DNA of 11,221 bases from Methylophaga sp. (GTDB lineage Bacteria; Pseudomonadota; Gammaproteobacteria; Nitrosococcales; Methylophagaceae). The translations under genes were made by a program, and so were the position numbers. This document shows, one piece after another, positions 1 to 7,365 of the stretch. Location: positions 1-11,221 of the forward strand of contig NZ_JAUSCC010000068.1 of assembly GCF_030651745.1 (NCBI RefSeq), in the 5' to 3' direction. Numbering within the stretch: the first letter of the stretch is position 1; every line of letters starts with the position of its first letter. The notes under the pieces were generated by a model. That model did no database searches. It saw only the letters and a list, made by a program, of their open reading frames with translations, and was not told the origin of the DNA.

Positions 1-337
1 GGCTTCTATCGTCAAGGCGGTTGATGCGCCAATTCATCTGTTTAATGATGCGATGCAGGCTGCAGAGCTTGCTGATTTAGTGGTTACTGATGTCTGGGCC
101 AGTATGGGCCAGGAAGAAGAGCAACGTAAGCGTGAAGCTGCTTTTGCAGCGTTTCAGGTTGATAATAAAATTATGCAACAGGCTGCTAAAGATGCCTTAT
201 TCATGCATTGTCTGCCGGCGCATCGTGGCGAGGAAGTTACTGCCGATGTGATTGATGGTCAGCAAAGTGTGGTTTGGGATGAAGCTGAAAACCGACTGCA
301 TGCGCAAAAAGCCTTGTTGGAATTTCTCTGCGCCTAA
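1..337 (+). CDS. argF: ornithine carbamoyltransferase, C-terminal part (truncated by window edge)
   Basis: Transfers the carbamoyl group of carbamoyl phosphate to ornithine to make citrulline, a cytoplasmic step of arginine biosynthesis. The frame is open from base 2 to the TAA at 335-337, so only about the last 111 of roughly 300 residues are present; the first ATG at 53 is internal and is not the start. Two family signatures are visible: DVWASMGQE, the ornithine-binding SMG loop, and [11 protein letters not shown], which carries the ornithine-binding catalytic cysteine. The HCLPA motif separates this family from aspartate carbamoyltransferases. A catabolic (arcB-type) paralogue cannot be excluded from the C-terminus alone, but no arc genes are visible nearby. 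The gene ends 7 bp before the end of convergent murU. Confidence 0.93.
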   Translation, partial: ASIVKAVDAPIHLFNDAMQAAELADLVVTDVWASMGQEEEQRKREAAFAAFQVDNKIMQQAAKDALFMHCLPAHRGEEVTADVIDGQQSVVWDEAENRLHAQKALLEFLCA

Positions 338-344
338 GTTGCCG

Positions 345-1019
345 TTAAACGTCGAGTTGCTTAGCCAGTGCGGTTAAGCGCTCGACGGTTCCAATATCTG
401 ACCACTGTCCCTGATAATGTTGTCCAGTCACTTGTTTATGGCTCATTGCTTCTACCAGTAATGGTTTCAACGGAAGTTTAGTGACTTGATGACCGGCAAA
501 CATTTCTGGCCGGTAAATTCCAATACCACTAAATGTCAGTTTCGGTTCACCTTCGGTGGTTAACAAACCATCGGCATCAAGATAAAAATCCCCAGCAGGA
601 TTATGGGATGGATTATTCACCATAATCAGATGACATAGTTGCTGGTTTGCCAAACTAAGCTCCGCCACGTCAGCAAACGGGAAATCTGTCCAAATATCGC
701 CATTCACCACCAGAAATGGCTCATTACCTAACAATGGTAAAGCCTGAATAATTCCTCCAGCGGTTTCCAGGCCGCCAGTAACTTCTGCTGAATATTGAAA
801 GTTGGCTTGATACCGCTGACCATTGCCTAACAGCGGCTCAAATTGTTCACCAAGATGGGCATGGTTGATCACAATATCTTTGAGTCCGGCGTCGACCAGT
901 TTTTCAATCAGATATTCAATTAAGCGTTTTGGACCTGCATGCAACAAAGGTTTTGGGGTGTGATCGGTAAGTGGTCTGAGGCGCTCACCGCGACCCGCAG
1001 CCAATATCATTACTTTCAT
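345..1019 (-). CDS. murU: N-acetylmuramate alpha-1-phosphate uridylyltransferase
   Basis: A 224-residue nucleotidyltransferase that converts MurNAc-alpha-1-phosphate and UTP to UDP-MurNAc in cytoplasmic peptidoglycan recycling. The N-terminal nucleotide-binding signature LAAGRGERLRPLT lies at residues 6-18, followed by PKPL at 22-25, GGLETAGGI at 82-90, the metal-binding NGD at 106-108 and WSDIGT at 206-211. The length matches Pseudomonas MurU (about 223 residues). It lacks the C-terminal hexapeptide-repeat domain of GlmU-like enzymes. The start codon overlaps the amgK stop as ATGA (1016-1019), so translation is probably coupled. In isolation it could be taken for a glucose-1-phosphate or mannose-1-phosphate transferase; the adjacent amgK decides the assignment. 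The last codons form half of a long hairpin (350-387). Confidence 0.9.
   Translation of the reverse strand: MKVMILAAGRGERLRPLTDHTPKPLLHAGPKRLIEYLIEKLVDAGLKDIVINHAHLGEQFEPLLGNGQRYQANFQYSAEVTGGLETAGGIIQALPLLGNEPFLVVNGDIWTDFPFADVAELSLANQQLCHLIMVNNPSHNPAGDFYLDADGLLTTEGEPKLTFSGIGIYRPEMFAGHQVTKLPLKPLLVEAMSHKQVTGQHYQGQWSDIGTVERLTALAKQLDV
350..387. repeat. long interrupted hairpin at the argF/murU convergent junction
   Basis: The arms are CGTCGAG (350-356) with CTCGACG (381-387), then a small 2x1 internal loop, then GCTTAGCC (359-366) with GGTTAAGC (372-379), which pair except for one G-T wobble. The apical loop is AGTGC. The structure lies inside the last murU codons, just past the end of argF. Neither side has a strong T-run; on the murU strand it is followed by TTT only. 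It may act as a weak bidirectional terminator or as an RNA 3'-end stabiliser. That function is inferred; the pairing is seen directly. Confidence 0.5.
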
Positions 1020-2005
1020 TTTATGGCCACAATTTTGGGTTGTTCAATAAGATATTGATAGAGGTTTTGTAGCTCTGGATATTGCTCACAAACCTGATAA
1101 ACATAGTTTAAAGTGAGCGCTAAATTATTCATATAATTAGGTTTATTGTCACGATAGTTTAAGCGGCAGAATATTCCCAGTATTTTCAGGTGGCGTTGTA
1201 GCCCCATTAAATCAAACCAGCGAGGGAAATGTTCAGCTTGCTCTGCAGATAACAATCCATGTTGTTGTGCCTGCTCAATATAGTATTCAACCCACTGTTT
1301 TTGTTGGGACGGCGACCACTGAATATAAACATCACGTAGTAATGACACTAAATCATAGCTAATGGCGCCTATCACGGCATCCTGAAAATCAATCACACCC
1401 GGTGCTTGTCCTGGCAAATACATCAGGTTACGTGAATGAAAGTCCCGATGTACCAGAACCTGGGGTTGAGATAAGGCATTGTCGATTAACAAATCATAGG
1501 TAGCGGTTAACCAGTCTGGCGGTGTTAACTGTAAATGTTTTTGTAAAAACCATTCACCAAACAACTGCATCTCGCGCTGTAATAATGCGGAATCATATTT
1601 AGGTAACGGCTGATTTTCACAGGGAATTTTCTGCAGGGTTATCAGGCTGTTGATGGCATTTTTATACAGTTCATCAGCTGTTGTTGCCGATAACATGGAA
1701 AGATAAGGAACACTGCCCAGATCACTGAGAATTAAAAAACCACGTTGCAAATCCTGTTGATAGATATGCGGGACATTTAACCCGTATTGCTCGAGTAATC
1801 TCGCGACTTTGATGAATGCGTGATTATCTTCATGTTCCGGTGGCGAATCCATGATGATATAGCTGCCACCTAGTTGTTCCAGTCTGAAATAACGACGAAA
1901 GCTGGCATCGCTGGAAGCAGGTGTTAACGAATAATTTTGATCAGTCACAAAGCTCTGCAACCATTGTTGCAACTGTTGAAAGCGTATATCTTGTGTATTG
2001 TTCAT
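1016..2005 (-). CDS. amgK: N-acetylmuramate/N-acetylglucosamine anomeric kinase
   Basis: A 329-residue kinase of the aminoglycoside phosphotransferase/choline kinase fold. It phosphorylates recycled MurNAc (and GlcNAc) at the anomeric carbon, feeding MurU. The catalytic loop HRDFHSRNLM starts at residue 186 and the metal-binding DFQDA lies at 206-210, equivalent to the Brenner and DFG motifs of this fold. The N-terminal SFRRYFRL segment (35-42) and the glycine-containing turn after it fit the nucleotide-binding lobe. Together with MurU it gives a bypass around MurA, which in Pseudomonas underlies intrinsic fosfomycin tolerance; whether that holds here is inference. The start at 2005 gives the usual family length, but there is no Shine-Dalgarno sequence before it and the best promoter is only a few bases upstream. 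In Pseudomonas this pair lies next to lptD; here the divergent neighbour is a small secreted protein. Confidence 0.9.
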   Translation of the reverse strand: MNNTQDIRFQQLQQWLQSFVTDQNYSLTPASSDASFRRYFRLEQLGGSYIIMDSPPEHEDNHAFIKVARLLEQYGLNVPHIYQQDLQRGFLILSDLGSVPYLSMLSATTADELYKNAINSLITLQKIPCENQPLPKYDSALLQREMQLFGEWFLQKHLQLTPPDWLTATYDLLIDNALSQPQVLVHRDFHSRNLMYLPGQAPGVIDFQDAVIGAISYDLVSLLRDVYIQWSPSQQKQWVEYYIEQAQQHGLLSAEQAEHFPRWFDLMGLQRHLKILGIFCRLNYRDNKPNYMNNLALTLNYVYQVCEQYPELQNLYQYLIEQPKIVAIK

Positions 2006-2016
2006 CTGGGAAGTGC

Positions 2017-2045
2017 GTTATAAGTTTGAGAAATCAGGCTCACAA
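2017..2045 (-). promoter_or_regulatory. candidate sigma-70 promoter for amgK-murU
   Basis: Read on the - strand, TTGTGA (2040-2045) and TATAAC (2017-2022) are separated by exactly 17 bp. Transcription would begin near 2010, only about five bases before the amgK ATG at 2005. The message would therefore be nearly leaderless, which fits the absence of a Shine-Dalgarno sequence. Confidence 0.5.
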
Positions 2046-2076
2046 AAGTGGTCACTGAATTTAATGTGGTGACAAA

Positions 2077-2106
2077 TTGTAGCCTATTCGCACTGAATGG
2101 GATAAT
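2077..2106 (+). promoter_or_regulatory. weak candidate promoter for the secreted protein gene
   Basis: TTGTAG (2077-2082) and GATAAT (2101-2106) are 18 bp apart. The -10 matches consensus at five of six positions; the -35 is poor. It would give a leader of about 55 bases that contains the GGAGAGG ribosome binding site. No better pair was seen in 2006-2168. Confidence 0.3.
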
Positions 2107-2156
2107 TTGCCCATTGCACATGGTCTCAGCATGGCACCAAAAAACTATAAATATCT

Positions 2157-2163
2157 GGAGAGG
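2157..2163 (+). promoter_or_regulatory. ribosome binding site of the secreted protein gene
   Basis: GGAGAGG lies five bases before the ATG at 2169 and fixes that start. It passes over an out-of-frame ATG at 2164. It is a strong site, in contrast to the divergent amgK start. Confidence 0.7.
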
Positions 2164-2168
2164 ATGAA

Positions 2169-2573
2169 ATGATTAAGCACTATCTGGCTGCTGGTTCGCT
2201 GGCTATCTTATGTTCAGCAGTAATGGCCGAAGAGTCTATGTTGACTCCTGGGGATATGCCGCAAGAAGCCATTAATGAAATGACCAACAATATTACCGCT
2301 TACAACAAATGCATGATGGAATCACGGTTAAATGCTAATAAAAGCGGTCAGGATGCCACGCAGAATGCCGATGATATTCTGCAATCCTGTGAGCCTAAGT
2401 TAGATGAGTTAAAACAATTACTCACTGATAACAACGTCAATCCGGGACTGACCGAAGGAATGGCCAGAACTTTACGTTCCAAAGCTGCTCGTCAATTGAT
2501 GGGGCAGGCGATGAACAACATGGCAGCTCAAGCCGCCGCCATGGAAAATATGCAAAAAAGCCAACAACAATAA
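2169..2573 (+). CDS. small secreted/periplasmic protein of unknown function
   Basis: I do not recognise a named family. The 134-residue product begins with a typical Sec signal peptide: a Lys near the N-terminus, a hydrophobic core at about 5-18, and V-M-A at 18-20 with likely cleavage after Ala20. No lipobox Cys sits at the cleavage site (Cys15 is inside the hydrophobic core), so it is probably soluble in the periplasm. The mature chain of about 114 residues has exactly two cysteines, Cys48 and Cys74, about 26 apart and able to form a disulfide. The rest looks helical. It has many Met, Gln and Ala residues, about 11 Met in the mature part, concentrated in the tail (111-134). A strong ribosome binding site precedes it. 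It diverges from amgK and converges on yceF, so it is probably transcribed alone. No function can be inferred beyond export. Confidence 0.8.
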   Translation: MIKHYLAAGSLAILCSAVMAEESMLTPGDMPQEAINEMTNNITAYNKCMMESRLNANKSGQDATQNADDILQSCEPKLDELKQLLTDNNVNPGLTEGMARTLRSKAARQLMGQAMNNMAAQAAAMENMQKSQQQ

Positions 2574-2579
2574 ATTGAT

Positions 2580-3173
2580 TTAACCGGACTGCTGCGCCAA
2601 CACATCAATGCCTTCGTTGGCCAGCAGTTCAATCAAACGAATCAGTGGTAATCCAATCAAGCTATTGGGATCCTGACCACGCAGCTCTTGAAATAAACTG
2701 ATTCCAAAGCCTTCAGATTTAAAACTCCCGGCACATTGATAGGGTTGTTCGGTCTGTAAATAAAAATCAATTTGTGCTGCAGAAAGTGGCCTGAAAATCA
2801 CTTCAAAATAATCAACCAAAGACTGCATATTGCCAGTTGCTGCGTTATATAAAGCCAAGCCAGTCATAAAGGTAACCTTGTTCCCAGAGGCTGCCGAAAG
2901 CTGCTCAGTGGCTTTGGCATGGTTGCCGGGTTTACCCATTATGTGACCGTTTAAAACCGCAACCTGATCAGACCCAATAATCAGGCTGTCTGGATGCTGC
3001 TCTGCAATTTTACGGGCTTTGGCTTCCGCTAAACGTTTTACCAGCTGTTCAGGTTTTTCTTCGTTCTGCGGGCTTTCATCAATATCCGGTGAAGCAGTTG
3101 TAAAGTTCAAATGTAATTTAGCCAGCAGTTCAGCCCGAAAAGGCGAGCTGGAGCCTAATATTATTTTTTGCAT
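2580..3173 (-). CDS. yceF: Maf-family nucleotide pyrophosphatase, YceF type (7-methyl-GTP pyrophosphatase)
   Basis: A 197-residue cytoplasmic pyrophosphatase that hydrolyses non-canonical nucleotides to monophosphates; YceF-type members prefer 7-methyl-GTP. Visible signatures are the N-terminal LGSSSPFRAELL (6-17), the catalytic-loop GSDQV (67-71), GKPG (80-83) and CAGSFKSEGFGISLF (147-161). SDQV and CAGSFKSEG mark the YceF subfamily, rather than the dTTP/UTP-specific YhdE subfamily. The frame is open for 26 codons upstream, but those overlap the end of pgm and have no family counterpart. The ATG at 3173 gives the normal length and has a weak TAGG site overlapping the pgm stop. The gene lies 7 bp after pgm and is surely co-transcribed with it. 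The 3' end faces the secreted protein gene across 6 bp. Confidence 0.92.
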   Translation of the reverse strand: MQKIILGSSSPFRAELLAKLHLNFTTASPDIDESPQNEEKPEQLVKRLAEAKARKIAEQHPDSLIIGSDQVAVLNGHIMGKPGNHAKATEQLSAASGNKVTFMTGLALYNAATGNMQSLVDYFEVIFRPLSAAQIDFYLQTEQPYQCAGSFKSEGFGISLFQELRGQDPNSLIGLPLIRLIELLANEGIDVLAQQSG

Positions 3174-3180
3174 AAATAAC

Positions 3181-4897
<1,717 letters not shown>

Positions 4898-4903
4898 GAG
4901 AAC

Positions 4904-5812
4904 ATGTTACGGTCTCAACACTTCGATAATGCAACGCTAATGCGCTTAGCCAGCTATGCTTCTGTACTAACGGCTTTTGTGCTTATTACTGCAAAGCTTA
5001 TTGCGTGGTATCTCTCCGATTCCATCAGCATTCTGGCCAGTCTGATTGATTCCAGTCTCGACTTACTGGCATCACTTATCAACCTGTTAGCAATTCGACA
5101 TGCATTACAACCCGCTGATAAGGAACATCGCTTTGGCCACGGCAAAGCTGAGCCTTTAGCGGCGGTAGGCCAATCCATGTTTATCGCTGGTTCGGCGATC
5201 ATGTTGTTATTTCAAGCGAGTGGTCGACTGGTTCATCCTCAACCACTGACTGCTGGAATAGAACTGGGCGTTGCGGTCATGGTGTTTTCCATGCTGGCAA
5301 CAGTGGGATTATTGCTGTTACAGCGTTTTGTTATCAAAAAAACCAAATCTTCGGCTATCCGGGCAGATTCGTTGCATTACCAGTCCGATTTGTTAGTCAA
5401 TTTCAGCGTGATAATCGCACTGCTGTTGACCCAGTTTGGTTTAGTCTGGTTTGATCCATTAATGGCGGTATTTATTGCTGTCTACGTGCTGTTCAGTGCA
5501 TGGAAGATCCTTAGGGATGCCGTGGATTTATTGATGGATCATGAAATCACTGATGCAGAGCGTCAACAAATAACCCAATTGGTGTTAAATCATCCGCAAG
5601 TGAAAGGCATGCATGATTTGCGAACAAGACGTTCAGGGACCACGGTTTTTATTCAGTTACATCTGGAACTGGATGCGGAGTTTACCCTGCAGCATGCACA
5701 CGATGTGACTGAGCAGGTAGGCCAAGCGGTTAGTGCCTTGTTTGATGAAGCAGAAGTTATTATTCATCAGGATCCAATAAGTGCTAAGGCAATTGAACAT
5801 AGCCCAGCTTGA
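4904..5812 (+). CDS. fieF: cation diffusion facilitator, divalent-metal/proton antiporter
   Basis: An inner-membrane homodimer that exports Fe(II)/Zn(II)-type cations in exchange for protons. The 302-residue product is close to E. coli FieF in length and layout: six membrane helices within about residues 14-200, then a cytoplasmic metal-sensing domain. The transport-site tetrad is intact, Asp49 and Asp53 in helix 2 (DSSLD) and His158 and Asp162 in helix 5 (HYQSD), a DD/HD set as in FieF. FGHGKAEPLAA (77-87) is the conserved loop between helices 2 and 3. The C-terminal domain keeps HDLRTRRSG (237-245), QLHLE (251-255) and IIHQDP (286-291). The frame stays open upstream to 4793, but that stretch overlaps the divergent pgm start and has no family match. 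The ATG at 4904 fits the family; a later one at 4940 would also leave helix 1 intact. Metal specificity cannot be read from sequence alone. Confidence 0.9.
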   Translation: MLRSQHFDNATLMRLASYASVLTAFVLITAKLIAWYLSDSISILASLIDSSLDLLASLINLLAIRHALQPADKEHRFGHGKAEPLAAVGQSMFIAGSAIMLLFQASGRLVHPQPLTAGIELGVAVMVFSMLATVGLLLLQRFVIKKTKSSAIRADSLHYQSDLLVNFSVIIALLLTQFGLVWFDPLMAVFIAVYVLFSAWKILRDAVDLLMDHEITDAERQQITQLVLNHPQVKGMHDLRTRRSGTTVFIQLHLELDAEFTLQHAHDVTEQVGQAVSALFDEAEVIIHQDPISAKAIEHSPA

Positions 5813-5818
5813 ACGCCG

Positions 5819-5824
5819 TATAAT
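5819..5824 (+). promoter_or_regulatory. possible -10 element ahead of the NERD-like gene
   Basis: A perfect TATAAT follows the fieF stop. The nearest -35-like hexamer, TTGAAC (5793-5798), is 20 bp away, which is too far for a good sigma-70 promoter. It may be a weak internal promoter or chance; otherwise the gene depends on read-through from fieF, since no terminator is visible in the gap. Confidence 0.3.
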
Positions 5825-5851
5825 AGTTAAAAACTTGAGGAGTGGTATTCG

Positions 5852-6439
5852 TTGCTTGAACAATTTTCTATAGAGTTAGCCGGCGGGCTGAGCTTGGTTT
5901 TAATCTTAATTGTCTGGTTACTCTATCGACGCTTTGTTCGGAAAAGTCATTCACAGATCCAGATAGAACAGGTGTTAAAACCTCATAAGCAGGATGAACT
6001 CAAAAATGTGATCTTACCGGATGGTATAGGTGGCTTACTGGAAATTGAAAAGATTTTTCTGTTGGAGCAAGGCATTTTGATATTGCGTGACTATCCGATA
6101 AATGGACATTTATTCGGTGCTGAGAAAATTGAACAATGGACTCAAATTGTAGATGGCCGCAGTTATAAATTTACCAATCCACTGCATCATCTTGAACATG
6201 CACGCCAGGCGATTCGTTCTTTGATTCCCAAAATGCCGGTTTTTTGTCATGTGGTGTTTACCGCAGACAGTAATTTTCCCAAGGGCAAACCAGCGTCAGT
6301 ATCAGTACTGAATAGTTTTGAACAGGATATGCAAAGACTATTTAATAGCCCAAAATTACCCTCTGAATCCAGAGAGAAAATGTGGAATGTTATTAAACAA
6401 AATGCTCGTATTGACGCTCAGTCACTAATCCGGGAGTAA
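5852..6439 (+). CDS. membrane-anchored NERD-like protein, probably without nuclease activity
   Basis: 195 residues starting with TTG, preceded by GAGGAG (5837-5842) nine bases upstream. A single N-terminal membrane helix (about 10-26) is followed by YRRFVRK, so the bulk should face the cytoplasm. Residues about 48-125 match the nuclease-related NERD domain pattern: [20 protein letters not shown], then GILIL, an FGA turn, the WTQ motif (96-98) and the [15 protein letters not shown] segment (107-121). NERD proteins normally carry an Asp in E-I-D-H-I and an E-x-K in IETKN. Here those positions read EIEKI (64-68) and ILRDY (77-81), so the expected metal-binding and catalytic residues appear lost. 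A structural or binding role is therefore more likely than DNA cleavage. The gene starts 39 bp after fieF and ends 2 bp before the nucleotidase gene, so they are probably co-transcribed. Confidence 0.72.
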   Translation: MLEQFSIELAGGLSLVLILIVWLLYRRFVRKSHSQIQIEQVLKPHKQDELKNVILPDGIGGLLEIEKIFLLEQGILILRDYPINGHLFGAEKIEQWTQIVDGRSYKFTNPLHHLEHARQAIRSLIPKMPVFCHVVFTADSNFPKGKPASVSVLNSFEQDMQRLFNSPKLPSESREKMWNVIKQNARIDAQSLIRE

Positions 6440-6441
6440 AC

Positions 6442-7365
6442 GTGGAAACGCCGACAAAACCATTGGTGGTGGCAATTTCATCACGTGCTTTATTTGATTT
6501 GGATGAAAGCCACCGAATATACGAAGAGCAGGGCACCGAAGCCTATTGCCGGTTTCAGATTGAAAATGAAGATGAGCCTTTATCGCCGGGTGGCGCATTC
6601 AACCTGGTCAAAAAGTTATTGGCGTTAAATGACAATAATCCCAACACGCCGCGGGTTGAGATCATTTTGTTATCACGCAACAGTGCCGACACCGGGCTGC
6701 GAGTGTTTAACTCTATCCAACATCATAAGTTAGGCATTATCCGCGCTGTATTTACTTCCGGCAGCAGTCCTTATCGATACGTTGCCCCATTTAGCGCCAA
6801 CCTGTTTTTATCAACCAGTCCGGAAGATGTTCGGATGGCGCTTGAAGCGGGTATTGCAGCTGCGACTATATTGCCGTCCAATCTGGGCAATAATTCTGAA
6901 TCAGACCAACTTCGCATTGCCTTTGATGGAGATGCTGTTTTATTTTCAGATGAATCCGAACGTATATATAAAGAACGCGGGCTGGAAGCATTCACTCAGA
7001 ACGAACAGCAAACTGCCAGACAGGCATTATCAGGCGGACCATTTAAAGACTTTTTAATGGCCTTGAATCAAATCCAAACCGAATACCCGGAAAACAGTTC
7101 ACCGATTCGTACTGCACTGGTAACTGCCCGTTCAGCCCCGGCACATGAGCGAGTTATCCGTACTTTGCGCGAATGGGGTATTCGTATTGATGAAGCTATT
7201 TTCCTTGGCGGCATGGAGAAGGGGCCATTTCTGAAATCATTTGGTGCCGATATCTTTTTTGATGATCAGGAGCGTCATTGCATCTCGGCAAGAGATCATG
7301 TTGCGACCGGTCACGTTCCGCATGGCATCGCCAATCAGATTATTGTCAAAGAAGATACTGAATGA
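6442..7365 (+). CDS. cytosolic 5'-nucleotidase, NT5C1 (cN-I) type
   Basis: Removes the 5'-phosphate from nucleoside monophosphates in the cytoplasm; family members favour AMP, dAMP or other (deoxy)nucleotides. The 307-residue product fits the bacterial 5'-nucleotidase family (PF06189), which also includes human NT5C1A. HAD-type motifs are complete in the C-terminal half: motif I FDGDAVLFSD (Asp162 and Asp164), motif II LVTARSA (Thr228), motif III Lys260 in MEKGPF, and motif IV FFDDQ (Asp274/275). The N-terminal half repeats the same layout, with FDLDESHRIYEEQG echoing FSDESERIYKERG, but lacks motifs III and IV. The start is GTG at 6442 with GGGAG five bases upstream, 2 bp after the NERD-like stop. 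The stop overlaps the next start as ATGA, so the three genes are tightly coupled. The natural substrate is unknown. Confidence 0.88.
   Translation: METPTKPLVVAISSRALFDLDESHRIYEEQGTEAYCRFQIENEDEPLSPGGAFNLVKKLLALNDNNPNTPRVEIILLSRNSADTGLRVFNSIQHHKLGIIRAVFTSGSSPYRYVAPFSANLFLSTSPEDVRMALEAGIAAATILPSNLGNNSESDQLRIAFDGDAVLFSDESERIYKERGLEAFTQNEQQTARQALSGGPFKDFLMALNQIQTEYPENSSPIRTALVTARSAPAHERVIRTLREWGIRIDEAIFLGGMEKGPFLKSFGADIFFDDQERHCISARDHVATGHVPHGIANQIIVKEDTE

Noticed and set aside
2571..2582. Short palindrome TAAAT-TG-ATTTA between two convergent genes
   Set aside because: It is mostly two facing TAA stop codons and is too short and AT-rich to act as a terminator.
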